Positions 32,173 through 42,690 of a stretch of 64,000 nt of DNA are shown in pieces. Numbering within the stretch: position 1 is the first letter of the stretch; each line of letters opens with the position of its first letter. Made by a program: the position numbers and the translations under genes. The stretch comes from Emiliania huxleyi CCMP1516 (taxonomy: Eukaryota; Haptophyta; Isochrysidales; Noelaerhabdaceae), in the NCBI RefSeq assembly GCF_000372725.1, contig NW_005198391.1, positions 421,086 through 485,085 on the forward strand, given 5' to 3'. Under the pieces are notes generated by a model. The model was not told the DNA's origin and ran no database searches. It saw only the letters and a list, made by a program, of their open reading frames with translations.

Positions 32173-33101
32173 CTCGAGGGGGGGGGGGAGGGGAAGGAGG
32201 GACCGGTACAGTGCCGCCCATGTCCAGTACGTTTGTCTGTCCTGCGCGGCGCGGGGCCCGCGCTTCTCGCGGGCGCCGCCTCTTTCGTGTCGCTCGCTCC
32301 CCACTGTGTGTGTGCTGCGTGTGGGTCTCTCTGGTTCCTCTCCTCGCACCTCGGCTGGCAGAGGAGCCACAGAGATGAGGGAAGACACGACGTTGTATAG
32401 CTGCGTGAGGAGCTGCGTGTGTAGGCATGCTGTGTTTTGTTACGGGCGCACACGGTGAATGCGGATAAAATCTTTTTTGGTCTCCCAGCTCCCACGCTCC
32501 CTCTCCACAACCAGAACCACTTTTCGCACCGCAGCTGCACTGTGTGCACACGGCTCGTTTTGCGAGTATATGGGACACGATGTCTCAAATATGAGGGGTT
32601 TTGACTCCTACCGGCTCCTGACGCTATCCCTGGCAGCTCTAATGACCAGGATCAGTAGTGCTATGATAGAGGGTGCCCATACTAGCGCAGGAGCTGCCAC
32701 ACTCGCCCGGACCGTCCCCTTCTGGGGCCGGTTCCGCAGCCCGCGAGAGCCAACAGCGGGGCCGTGCCGCGGGTGCCTACTGCCGAGTGCCACAAACACT
32801 GCGCCGTCCCGCCATCACCTACAGGCTGTCTTGTGTGATGGTTGGGATGTCCAAACGCCACCATCTTGGCTCTTGCGACCTCACACCCGCGAGCTGTATG
32901 GGTGGTCCTGACGTCGACAGACGCCCGATGACCACGGTGAAGCTGAGCCGGAACGCGTCGACAGGTCTCGTCTGAGCCCGTGGCGGTCGCCGGCTGAGTC
33001 GCTGTGCACGGACCGGTACCTCAGGCGTCACCTCCGCAGCCTCAGGTCTCACACTCCATCACCTCCGCCAGGACGCCGTCGGTGGCACGCTCGGCGGCGA
33101 C
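32173..33101. other. Intergenic, no gene supported
   Basis: About 0.9 kb with only short, family-less frames. No repeat recognised until the hairpin at 33102. Confidence 0.45.
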
Positions 33102-33242
33102 TTTGTGGCAGCCCCACAGCGAGCGCGGCATCGAGCCTACTCGGTCTGGTCGGTCGGCCGCACTCCCTGGGTGCCAGGGAGTGCGGCCGACACGCGAGCG
33201 GTGCTTCCTGGCGGCGCGCGCCGGCTGTGGGGCTGCCACAAA
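33102..33242. repeat. Double inverted-repeat (hairpin) element
   Basis: Two perfect nested inverted repeats. The outer 18-bp arms (TTTGTGGCAGCCCCACAG) are at 33102-33119 and 33225-33242. The inner 18-bp arms (GTCGGCCGCACTCCCTGG) are at 33153-33170 and 33174-33191, separated by 3 bases. This could fold as a cruciform or hairpin RNA and looks like a small MITE; no clear target duplication is seen. Confidence 0.75.
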
Positions 33243-34359
33243 CTCGAGACACGCTTTTTGGGACATTTTCGACGCTTTTGTCCCATACTAGCATACCTTG
33301 CGCGCACGCGCGCCAAATTTGTTTTTCTGTCTGCAACAACAGCCCGAGGGGTGAAATGTCTTTGTTGTCTCTGTAACGAAGGGCCCGCCGCTCCGCCTAC
33401 GCCGGCGATGACCCTCTCGGCAGAGCGACATCGCGACACGCGAGCACCGGGCAGAGAAGGGGACGCAGAAGCGGCTATTAAATTTGAAGCGGTTGGATGG
33501 AGAGGCAGCCGGCGCACGAGGAGAGGCAGCCGATGGAGCCGACGAGGTGAGTAGACACGAGTTTACCATTCTGCCCGGGGGGGGGGGGGGGGGCGCAAGC
33601 CCTCCCCACCACTGCTACTCTGTACTGCATGCAACTCAGCAGTGGTCGCAAGCGTCGCAAAGGGCAGGGAGGCAGCCTCGCGCGCTGTCGAACGCCCCCC
33701 CGGCCCAGACAGAGGCATCACAATCATGCTCTGGCCAGCGTCTGGTGGCTCGGCATTGCGCAACACACGCCGCAATCAGCCTGAGAGCAGATGATGGGGT
33801 GGGCGCGGGTGGACGAGAGTGGAGCCGAGTTGGGTGGGAGAGGGAGCACGCACGTGCAGCGGTGCCGAGAGTGGGTTGAGATGGCACCGCCTGCGGCCGC
33901 CCGGGCGACGGCTTGCGCAGGTATGTTGTTCATGTCCTTATCCGCCGCCGCTTGGCTGCAGCAGCCAATGACGCCGCCCGTCTTTGCGAAGCGGCGTCTG
34001 GACGTGCTTGGCGGTTGACGCCGGCCCGCCACTGCGCCTCGTGCGCGTCCACCTCCGTCGAGGTCGACGCGTCGGGATCGGAGCGCATCACCGAGACGCC
34101 AGAGCCCGCCTTCGCCGACATGATTCCCCGCCGGAGAGCTCGGTGAGTGTGCCGTCGCCCGAAACGGAAAACCGGCCGCGGGGAAATATAAGGTAAGATA
34201 CTCGCAAAACATGCCACACAAGAGTATACTGTGTAGGGCTTAAGAGGGGCGAAGCCGCCACGAAGCACACGTGACGATATATCTTAATTCTTATTACTTA
34301 TATGGTCGATGCACAGAACTCACTACTCAGAAGCGCTCTCACGAGAAACCTGAGCCCTG
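33243..34359. other. Intergenic, no gene supported
   Basis: Short frames only, none with family features. A run of about 17 G lies at 33576-33593. Confidence 0.45.
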
Positions 34360-35355
34360 GTCTGACAGACTGACAGCAAACCCCGGACAGCGCCTGACAG
34401 TGCCCGACAGCCTGACAGCGCTGACAGCACTTTCTCTGACAGTCTGACAGCACGTATCTGACAGCCTGACAGCAGAGCCTGACAGGCGAGGTGACCCGTC
34501 GCTGTCAGGCCCTAACGTGACAGCCTGACAGCTGCCTGACAGCCCGACAGCACACAGTGGCCTGACAGCAGCGCTGACAGCCTGACAGCAGCACAGACCG
34601 TACACAGACCCCGTAGAGCCTCTTTCTTGTGCCCCATGAGGGTATAACAAAATTACATGCAAAGACATGTGAGTGTGGTCCATGTAGTCATGGGATGGTC
34701 ATGGGTCTCTCTTTCAACCCTCCCGCCCCACCTCTGCGGACCCCTCTCCAGCACCGGCGGCTGTGCTACTACAAATGAAGCTACCAGCTAGCCTTCTGGG
34801 GCCCTACAGCCATATGCCTACGGCGTCTGGGTGGGGGTGGCCGCCGCCGTCTGTGCCGCCGCCGCCGCCTGTGCCTCTGCGCCGCCATCTGCGCTCCCCA
34901 GGCGGCCGCCGCCGCCGGCGTGATCACGCCGTGTTCCCGTGTAGGAGGGGGGGTAGCTGCGTAGCCGCCGGCGTCATCGGCGTCAGCACCCCCTTGATAG
35001 TCAGCGCCCTCTTGATAGTGTCATAAGTGTGGCTGATGTGTGTCAGAGCCTGACAGCACCCCGACAGCACCACCTGACAGCACCTGACAGCAACAGCCCA
35101 ACGTCTAACAGCAGCAGCAGCCGCTGACAGCTCTGACAGCTCCGACAGCGTCTGACAGCAACACCCGACAGCTCCGACAGCACCCGACAGCTACAGATCA
35201 CCTCGCCTGTCAGACACGCACCCGACAGCACCTGACAGCACTGACAGCACCTGACAGCTGGTCTGACAGAGGCACCTGACAGTGCCTGACAGATCAGTGC
35301 CCGACAGCCCGACAGATCACCTGACAGGTGACAGCACCTGACAGCCTGACAGCCA
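34360..35355. repeat. Two arrays of CTGACAGC-type units
   Basis: Dozens of CTGACAGC/CCGACAGC/CTGACAGT octamers occur at 34360-34600 and again at 35042-35355, separated by about 440 bases of unrelated sequence (34600-35040). Spacing is irregular (8-25 bases), and nearly all units face the same way. There are no conserved equal-length spacers, so it is not a CRISPR array. Confidence 0.85.
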
Positions 35356-35510
35356 GGGCTCAGCGAGAAACCGGTTACACATTTACATATGTATCAAGAC
35401 CGCATGGGCGGGGACTCTTTTTACCCATCTTTTAGTATATCATTTTTATTTATTTTTATCACCATCACGGCACAGTGTCCACAAATCACTGACAAGGTGT
35501 TTTCTGACGC

Positions 35511-36134
35511 TCATCCGTAACAGCGAATCGGCGTCTGCTCGCCCTTCGCGGCCGACTGGCCTCCCTTCTCAAGATACGCCTGGTGATAGTCCTCCGCCGG
35601 CCAAAAGGTGTCGGCGCGTTCGAGAGTCGTCGCCAGCGGCGTGCCGAGCCGCTCAGCCTCGCGCTCGATGGCGGTCTGCGCGGCGAGGCGCTGCCGTTCG
35701 TCAGAGTAAAAGATCGCAGAGCGATACTGAGTCCCGACGTCGTTGCCCTGTCGATTGAGCGTCGTCGGGTCATGGACGTCGAAGAAGACACCAAACAGTG
35801 TCGTGAGGCCGATGGTGCTCGCGTCAAAGATTATGCGAACAGCCTCTGCGTGGCCGCTCTTGCCCTTCGAAACCGCGCTGTACGTTGGCCGGGGAGTTGA
35901 TCCACCGATGTAACCTACCTCGGTGCTGATCACGCCTGGCAGTCGCGCAAAGGCGAGCTCCACTCCCCAAAAACAGCCGGCCGCGACCACCAGCGAGGCC
36001 ACCTCAGATGACCGGCCGGAAGAGTCGACGGCGACCGTGGTTTTGCGAAGCGCTTCGCGCTGCCGCTCACCAGGCTGCTTGCCACCGTACGCGGTGGCGG
36101 AGAGCGGCAGCAGCAGGAGCAAGCGCCAGACCAT
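35511..36134 (-). CDS. MSRA: Peptide methionine sulfoxide reductase A, secretory leader
   Basis: Single exon, 207 residues from ATG 36134. A hydrophobic leader (VWRLLLLLPLSATAYGG) suggests entry to the secretory pathway, possibly en route to a complex plastid. The MsrA core follows: VVAAGCFWGVELAFARLPGV with the catalytic Cys54, VGYIGGSTPRPTYSAV, HAEAVRIIFDA, FFDVHDPTTLNRQGNDVGTQYRSAIFY, and the end FWPAEDYHQAYLEKGGQ. It reduces methionine-S-sulfoxide in oxidised proteins using thioredoxin. The resolving Cys is probably the CYG at the C-terminus. An in-frame upstream non-ATG extension exists but the ATG with its leader is preferred. Confidence 0.92.
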   Translation of the reverse strand: MVWRLLLLLPLSATAYGGKQPGERQREALRKTTVAVDSSGRSSEVASLVVAAGCFWGVELAFARLPGVISTEVGYIGGSTPRPTYSAVSKGKSGHAEAVRIIFDASTIGLTTLFGVFFDVHDPTTLNRQGNDVGTQYRSAIFYSDERQRLAAQTAIEREAERLGTPLATTLERADTFWPAEDYHQAYLEKGGQSAAKGEQTPIRCYG

Positions 36135-36403
36135 TGTGTTCGTTCGCTTTAGCGCTGCTAGACGGCGCGCCGACGCTGGGTGGTGGGTGGCGGGCAAAGG
36201 AAAGAATTTACACAACGCACTCTCTCTCCAGCAGACAGGCTCGACACAGGAAAAGAAAACCGGAACAGAAGGCCGGATCCCTGGCTGGGCGAGAGGGTTT
36301 GCTCTGACTCGGTGCCTCGCCTCTTACAGTCTTGCTCGCTTGGCTGATTTTGACCTCAGACAGAGGGTCCCTCCCTCGCCGTCGCCTCGGCCGGTCACCT
36401 GTC
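36135..36403. other. Intergenic, upstream of MSRA
   Basis: Carries at 36199-36251 a copy of the 53-bp segment also found at 23163-23215. No gene seen. Confidence 0.45.
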
Positions 36404-37217
36404 CTGAGGAAGGGTGTAGAGGATGTAGAGTGTACTGTGCTGTATGAATGGTTGGACAACTCCTGACCACGGCGCCGCAGGCGCCTGTTGATAGGTCCAG
36501 GTGATAGCCCTGGATGAGCAATGCATACGTCTAGTTGGACCTCAGATCACTCGCCCGCGTCCCGGTGCTCTGCCGTCGGATTTGTGACGCCGCCGCACCG
36601 CGCCGCGGCCGGGGGCCCTCCGGAGGCCGAGGATGGCCGTGGCGGACCGGGACGAGCTCTGGGAGGTGAAGTGTCAGTGTATACATTGTAGAGACAGACC
36701 AAGGTGCACAATATCTCTCAGTCTAGCTAAGCCAGGGGAGGCGATGCCGGGGCCGTACAGCAGCTTGATGGTGTTTCGCCGGCGTGCGTCCCGGAGCTGT
36801 GCCGGACGGGCGGTCCGTGGGAGGAAAACTCAGGGCAACGCCGACGCCGCTCTGATTCGACTTTTAACTTCAAACAAAGACAGTGGCACGCGCCGCAGCG
36901 CGGTGCATGCCACTGTCAGGTGTGTTCACGCCGGGATCGTGCCCTGACTAACCTGCCCAACCATTCAGGGCGACGAGTAGAGCGCTGTAGAGCTGTAGAG
37001 CTGTAGAGCGCGCTGGAGCGCTGTAGAGCTGTAGAGCTCTACATCCGGCGCAGGCGGACTGCCTCGCTCCGATGTGTAAAGCGATGTAGAGCGCAAATTC
37101 ACAGTGAAATCACCAAGTAAATCGTGCTCTACATCGCTCTACATCGCTCTACATCGCTCTACATCGCTCTACATCGGAGGCAGTCCGTCGCTCCCGCGCC
37201 GGATGTAGAGCTCTACA
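36404..37217. mobile_element. TIR element remnant, copy D
   Basis: 36404-36440 matches the element's left terminus (CTGAGGAAGGGTGTAGAGGA) and 36975-37217 is a TGTAGAG/CTCTACA array like its subterminal arms. The 535 bases between are not homologous to the middle of copies A-C. They include a hairpin (ACAGTGGCA ... TGCCACTGT, 36878-36914). It is either a deleted relative with a different interior or two separate fragments. Confidence 0.5.
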
Positions 37218-38031
37218 GGAAGGTGTGCTGCGGGGGGTTCTGCTTGAGCTCGACGTCACCTGGACGTCACCGCCGCATCCATCTTCATCGTGCTGCGAGC
37301 GGCCGGGCGTCACATATCAGGGAAAGGAAAGGGGCTGCGAGGGGCTGCCCGGGACAGGACAACGGTAACCGGGACCCGCTCTCGTCGTCGAAGTGACCGA
37401 ACCGACCCGCCGCTGCACAATGCTGGCCAGCAGTCCGCTTCCCCCCCTCCGCTGCGACCGCCGCCGCATGCGCCGATGTTCTTTGAATCCCGCCGCCTCT
37501 CCCTGCGCCGCTTGCCCCGCCCCGCGTCCGTGTCTTGGAGGCTTGGAGCAGATCGAGACGGTGACCACACGAGATGCGAGACATGGTGCGTGTGAGCGAC
37601 ACCGACAGCTCCGACGCGAGCTCGGAACGGGCGTGAGCCACGACCGCTACTGACGCTGAGGGAGGCCAAGCTGGTGAACCGCAGAAACCCCTCAGGTCTC
37701 TCGCAGCGTCACCTGATCATGAGCCACCCTGCCCCCCTTTTCGCACGAGAGGCAGCGTCGAGCCATATCAGTCGGACGCGTGCGTGGGAGTGTGCCCCGT
37801 CCCCCGCCCCGACTAACTCGTACGAATCAGGCTGCGCTGTGTTTCAAGACTCAGCATATAGAAGATAAAATGCACAACACCTTCGACGCCCATTTTGTGT
37901 TTGGCATGAGCATGCCATGAGCGTGTTGCGCTGTCCGCGTCCGCAACCCGAAATGTGCTCCGAGTGAAAAGCTGCAGTCCCTCGAGGCATGATTCGCGGT
38001 GGGCCTCATCGGGGGCCCGCGCTCAACTGCC
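37218..38031. other. Intergenic, no gene supported
   Basis: Short frames without family features; downstream flank of the disordered-protein gene. Confidence 0.45.
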
Positions 38032-38770
38032 TCAGGCGGCCACCGCATCGTTTGCGGCATCGTTCTCGGTCACGGCGGGCGCCTTGTTGGCCGGGGACTT
38101 GGCGGGCGCCTTGGTTGGCCCTGCTTCCGCGGCCGACTTGGCGACCTTGGGCGGCGAGCCATCGTCGACGTTGGGCTCGCCCTCGGCGGGGCGCTTCGGG
38201 GGGGAGGTCTTGTCCTCCGCGGGCTCCTTGGTCGCCTCGGCGGCCGGCTTGCCAGCGTCAGGCTCCGCCGCGGGCTTGTCGCCGGCCTCGGAAGCCGGCG
38301 ACGCGCCCTTCGTCGCGTCGGCCTTCTCCTCGCCCGCGGTCGGGGCGGGCTCGTCGGCGGGCTTGTCGACGGTCGTGGGCGGCGCGGCCTCCTTCTGCTC
38401 GGCCTTCCCCTCCGACCCGGCCTGCGCGCGCACACGCGTCGAAATATTTATGGGGAGGTGGGTTCGGCGGGCGGGCGTGAGGAAGCGGAGAGTGGGCGTG
38501 CCTCTGGCTTGGGCTCCGTGAGCTCGCCGGCGGACGGGGTGGGGTCGGCGACGGCGGGCGCTGCGTCCGCCGCGGCCGGCTCTGCGGCCTCGACCTGACG
38601 AACGGGGAAGGGGGGTGGGACTGCATGTGCGTCGTCGTCGATCGGGGTCGCGCGCACGCAGGGAAGGGGGGCGTCGGGCGCGCCACGGCTTTCTCGATGC
38701 TCGTGGGCGGAGAAACGATCTTCTCGTCGGCGGCGGCGGGCGACAGCGTCTTCGACTCGGCGGCGGACAT
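38032..38770 (-). CDS. Disordered Ala/Pro/Glu/Lys-rich protein, 3 exons
   Basis: Exons 38770-38687, 38594-38502 and 38421-38032 give 188 residues: MSAAESKTLSPAAADEKIV ... PSAGELTEPKPE joined to AGSEGKAEQKEAAPPTT ... ending DAANDAVAA. Intron 1 is GT-AG and intron 2 GC-AG. The protein is almost entirely Ala, Pro, Glu, Lys, Asp and Thr in short repeats (KPA, PAE, AEA) and contains SPPK-type motifs. It has no hydrophobic core, so it is predicted to be disordered, comparable with histone H1-like or other chromatin/cytoskeletal linker proteins. That comparison rests on composition only. Confidence 0.6.
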
Positions 38771-39223
38771 TGGATATGTGGGAGAGGTAGAGGGCTTTTT
38801 TGGGCCTCCAGATGTTGAAAGGGAAAAGAAATTTCGCGCGACGCCGCCACCGCCGCCCACTTCGCCACCGCCTCCTTCCCCGCCGTCCCCTCCGCCACCG
38901 CCTCCTCCCTCGCCACAGGCGCCTCCCCCCCCACCGCCTCCTCCCTCGCCACCCCCTCCGCCACCGCCCTCCTTCCTCTTCCCACCCCCTCTGGAGCAGG
39001 CGCACATCGCTTCCAGGGAGGGGGGCGCCCTTCTCTGCACGCCCCACCCCCCCCCTAGCATGAGGTGAAGCCACTGGGGGGGCGGGACCCCCCCCCTAGC
39101 ATGTGGTGAAGCCTCTGGGGGGGTCGGGACCCCCCCCTAGCATGTGGTGGGCACCCCCCAGCAGTTCGTGGGCTAGGAATAGCCGCCAGAGAGCCGATTT
39201 TGCCCGGCGGCGCAACCAGTGCG
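38771..39223. repeat. Intergenic: CCT-rich tract and ~48-bp tandem repeat
   Basis: 38840-39000 is a CCGCCTCC-rich strand whose Pro-rich frames lie in the leader region of the minus-strand gene above. At about 39050-39155 a ~48-bp unit (CCCCCCCTAGCATG, then GGTGAAGCC and CTGGGGGGG) is repeated nearly three times; its C-run and G-run can pair. Confidence 0.6.
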
Positions 39224-39391
39224 ATGGCGACCGAGGCTGTGGCGACCGAGCCGATGACGCTGACATGGTCGGTCTACCCTAGCGACAACATGACCCTACG
39301 CGTCGTCCAGGGCTCTGTCGACGAGACGTTCGATCTCGGGTCAGCGACATGCCACGGCCACCCGCCACCGCGATGCCAGGTCTCCCTGTAG
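39224..39391 (+). CDS. Possible short frame, 55 codons
   Basis: ATG 39224 opens MATEAVATEPMTLTWSVYPS and runs to PPRCQVSL-stop with a plausible protein-like composition (DNMTLRVVQGSVDETFDLG). It might be a first exon: the sequence after the stop contains possible splice sites, but no continuation was identified. No family recognised. Confidence 0.25.
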   Translation: MATEAVATEPMTLTWSVYPSDNMTLRVVQGSVDETFDLGSATCHGHPPPRCQVSL

Positions 39392-39437
39392 CACCTGTCC
39401 TCCCCACCACTGTAGGTTTGTCTGCATGGACTACGAC

Positions 39438-39771
39438 TCATTGAAATATTCTTCCCTCAGCTGCGGCGTCAACAACTCGTTTGTGCCAACCAAATCCCCG
39501 GTGAGCCGCCGCTCCCAGCGATTCTCCCAGAGACCCTCCCAGCGATCTGAGAGCACACGTAAAGCGAACCTCGCAGGCAAGGACGGCAGCGCCGCCCAAC
39601 GCTTCGGACTGCGGCTGCGCGAGCGGTCCGCCCCCGGGGTATGGGGACTCAGCAACCAGCCAGCCGCGTGGGTGGTGGACCATGTCCGGCCTCTCCATCC
39701 CAAACTCCACCACGACGGAGTGCGCGGCGGCGTGGAGCGCCTCGTCGTCGGGCACAGTCCAGCCGATCTAT
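39438..39771 (-). CDS. Possible exon of an unknown protein
   Basis: On the minus strand, after a CCATAG acceptor-like site at 39772, the frame reads IGWTVPDDEALHAAAHSVVV, EFGMERPDMVHHPRGWLVAE, SPYPGGGPLAQPQ and continues open to 39438. The composition is protein-like for the first 65 residues and poorer afterwards. No start codon, neighbour exon or family was identified, so it may be a partial gene or chance. Confidence 0.25.
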
Positions 39772-40531
39772 GGTTCAAGCGTACCGGAGGGCAAGGCTGC
39801 AGCCGTCTGATACATGCCATAGCAAGCATCACCAGCATAGCAGCAGCACCACGCACGCGCCGCCGCCGCCCCGCCCGCCGCCGCGCCCCGCCTCTCACAT
39901 CCTTGCACTGTCTCTCGTGAAATCGCTTTCGGAATCCCTTTGCCTTTCGGCTTTCGCGAGAGAGGGCAGAGCGCACCTCGAGGCGCAGAGCGAGCAGCGA
40001 TCACCGACGCGGAAACGGCGCGGGGGGCGAGTCGACGGCGTGCGACGCTGCGGGGCGGGGTCGTTTTGGTTTTTGCGTCACCACCGCAAAAGGAAAAAAA
40101 CCGAACCGGCCTGCACGCTGTGCAGGGCGCACCGCGGCGCGCACGCCCCCCCGGCCCCCCCGCGAAGCGCGATCCCGCGCGGCCGGGGGGCCGGAGGACC
40201 GGAGGTCTGACTCCACGAAGCGGCGCATGCTAGCATGAGTTGACCACAGGATGCGCATGTGGCAATATACGGTGCGAAGAACGTAGAACTTCATAACACG
40301 ACGAGAGAAAGATCTTATCTCGATAGAGAGCGGCACAAAACATTGTGAGGATTGACACGCTGAGCTCCGCTCTCTCACACTGTCGCGACCCAGAGTGCCG
40401 AGTGGAGCAGAGAAGCACCAAGAGTCGCCACACAGGCGCCCACAACCAACAGGCGGAGCAGGCGGCCCTCTAGACATGCAGCATCCCCCCCTCCTGCGGC
40501 GCCCGCCGAGTCCACAGGCACAGTACAGAAA
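39772..40531. other. Intergenic, no gene seen
   Basis: No supported feature. Downstream flank of the DUF3007 gene. Confidence 0.45.
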
Positions 40532-41348
40532 TCACGCTGGCGGCGTCGAGCCGTCGGCCTGAGTCGGCTTGCGGCTGCCGTCGGTGTAGATCTCGTCCAT
40601 GAGCGCGGACACCTCGTCGTTGTCGAGCTCCTCGAACCGCTTCTGTATCACCGCGTTCTCATAGTCGCGGAGCTGCTTTGCATACGTCATGTCCTGCGCA
40701 GGGGAGCAGCGCCGCCGCGGGTGAGTTGGAGCGGGCCGGGCCGAGGCACGTTCACGGGACGAGGGCACCTTGTTGGCGACGCGGAACACGTAAGTGGACG
40801 TCCACGCGACCGTCCCCAGCCCGACGTACCTAAGGCGGGAGGAGGGAGGCGGCCGGCAGAGTGAGGAGAGCGCGGCGCGGAGAGGGGTGCCGCCCACACG
40901 CGTGCGCGCGCGCCCGACAAGAATCACGTTGCCCGCGCCCACCTGGCCGGGGAGCGGGCGGTCACGGGCGTGCGGCGCGGCGCGGGAAGCTTCAGCCAAT
41001 CTAGAGCTGTGGACTTTGGCGAGCGGATGCCGTCGGGCGGCTCACCACATCCATGCCCATCTGATCCTGGAGGAAGTTGTAGAGCAGGAAGGGCGCCACG
41101 ATGCCGATGACCGAGTAGAAGACGATTCCGCCCTTGGTTCCTATGTCCAGGAAGAAGGGCAGCCCGCCCCGCCGCTCCTCTGCAGCCACGGGCGCCGCGT
41201 GTCGGCTCGGAGCAGCGGCGGCAGCGCGAAGCGGCGAATGCTGTGCGACCACGCCGGGCGCTCGCGGCGGCAGTACCAGCGCTGACGCGCCGCTGCAGGC
41301 GCAGAGCAGAAGGCAGCTGAAAGAGGATCGGGCTGGCAGCATGTACAT
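40532..41348 (-). CDS. Plastid-targeted DUF3007-family membrane protein, 4 exons
   Basis: Exons 41348-41046, 40942-40914, 40829-40769 and 40693-40532 give 184 residues. The N-terminus has a signal peptide (SFSCLLLCACSGASA) followed by a Ser/Ala/Arg-rich transit-like stretch, the bipartite leader expected for a complex plastid. Two membrane segments follow (GIVFYSVIGIVAPFLLYNFL and GYVGLGTVAWTSTYVFRV). Next is the family's hallmark MTYAKQLRDYENAVIQKRFEEL and an acidic helix (DNDEVSALMDEIY). DUF3007 proteins occur in cyanobacteria and plastid-bearing eukaryotes; their function is not established. Introns 1 and 3 are GT-AG, intron 2 GC-AG. The joined frame spans all exons without a stop. Confidence 0.82.
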
Positions 41349-41662
41349 TCGGGAAGGCTCCTGGCAAGAGAAGAAAAACTCGGATACAGAACTGCCGCAC
41401 AGAAAAAGAGAGAAAGCAAGAGGCAGACTCCCTAGGGTGGGCGACGGCTAGCGCATCACACACCTCTCCTTAAAATCCCTGTGTGGTGGCGGCGTGCCGT
41501 CCTCCCATCCCTCCCTTGGGTTGTCTGTTTTCTTTCTTTCTTTCTTAGAAAAAGAAATCATGTTGCGCTCAATCAGCCGGCTGAATTTACTTAGCTTCGA
41601 TCGACAGAGGAGGCTTGAAAACTGAGCCGCCGAAGACACGGTCCGCGAACCTTACCCGAGCC
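41349..41662. repeat. Intergenic with dispersed repeat (inverted copy)
   Basis: 41465-41552 is the inverse of the segment at 27165-27250 (AAATCCCTGTGTGGTGGCGG onward, ending in a CTTT run). No gene seen. Confidence 0.6.
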
Positions 41663-42474
41663 ATGTCGGTCACCAACGCCAAGGGCTCGAGCGACGTCCC
41701 GCAGTGGGCGACGGACCGAGCTCGCCAGATCGTGCAGCCCGGCGAGAACATCCTCGGGATTTATGTCGTATCCGATGAGAATCGCAAGAACGCGGTCAAG
41801 CAGCCGATGGCGTGCTTCTTGGCGATGCCGTGTTTCTGGCCCCATGCCCTACTCATGTCGCCTTGCCTCTACGCCGCCTGTCAATCTGGCAACAAGATTC
41901 TCAAGAGCACCGTCTACATCATCACTGACAAGCGTCTGTAGGGGTCCCGTACCATGCGGAATCGACCCTATCCAGTGCTCAAGTGCTCAAGCGTCTGTAC
42001 AAGTCGGTGGACGCCGGAGAACTGGGCTTTGTTTGCTGCACGCCTGGCCGCGACTCGGGGGACGTCCCTCATCAGGACATCTCGGGGCTCAGCCTCGACA
42101 TGCCAGGCGCGGCGTGTGGCACCCAGTGCTTCCCTGTGCAGCAGGTGATTGTCAGCCTGCCTCTGGGCCACCCGCTCGCCACTGCGGGCGGCCAAAACTC
42201 GTCTGAGCACCGCAGCGGCATACCGAACATGCACATGCAGATGCTCGTGGACAATCCGCAGGAGGTGATCCAGCTGTTGCGCTCGGCCAAGGATGCGCTG
42301 ATGTCGGCGCCGCAGCAGGTCGTCGTGACCACCGCGATGCCGATCGCTCCAATGGAGATGGGACACGACGACCCAACCGAGCAGCTGGCCAAGCTCAAGA
42401 AACTACTCGACGCGGGCGCGATCACCGAGGAGGAGTACGAGGAGAAGCGCAAGCCTTACGTCGACCGACTCTGA
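41663..42474 (+). CDS. PH-like plus SHOCT-domain protein, split by a 59-bp insert
   Basis: First segment 41663-41932 (MSVTNAKGSSDVPQWATDRA ... STVYIITDK) and second 41992-42474 (RLYKSVDAGELGFVCCTPGR ... ending PYVDRL) give 250 residues when bases 41933-41991 are removed. Read straight through, the frame stops at TAG right after DKRL. The segment around VYIITDKRLYKSV looks like a short PH-like fold. The C-terminus (DPTEQLAKLKKLLDAGAITEE, then EYEEKRKPYVDRL) is a SHOCT domain. The insert is bounded by an 11-bp direct repeat (AAGCGTCTGTA), and no placement gives GT/GC-AG ends; the best is CG...AG. It is either a non-canonical intron or a gene-breaking insertion. Function is unknown; SHOCT domains mediate oligomerisation or membrane targeting. 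Confidence 0.6.
41941..41991. mobile_element. Insert core shared with 49356-49430
   Basis: Bases following the left 11-bp repeat (GGGGTCCCGTACCAT, CGGAATCGACCCTAT, then AGTGCTCAAG units) recur almost identically at 49356-49430. There the AGTGCTCAAG unit is expanded to about five copies. Confidence 0.75.
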
Positions 42475-42690
42475 CTGGCCGACTGACGTGAGTCGGCGAA
42501 CCTGGGCTTCCTTGAGCAGGTGGGCGGAGGGCATGCGTGTGAGGCGTCGTCCGTTCGGTCATGTCGGCATGGCGATCGCGCCTCCAGGCTTGGCCACGCC
42601 GGCCCGCTTCTGCGGCGTCGCGCCCTTTGAGGGCGCGTGCTGCTCTGGCGAGCGGTTGCATGCCGACCTCGCTGGGCTCCCAGCCTCCTC

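Noticed and set aside
34360..35355. CRISPR-like array
   Set aside because: Repeats are 6-8 bases with irregular spacing, no conserved 20-40 base repeat or equal spacers, in a eukaryotic context.
38625..39068. Pro-rich plus-strand frame over the disordered-protein gene
   Set aside because: Its first half is antisense to exon 1 and intron 1 of the minus-strand gene, and the Pro run is the CCT-rich leader tract.
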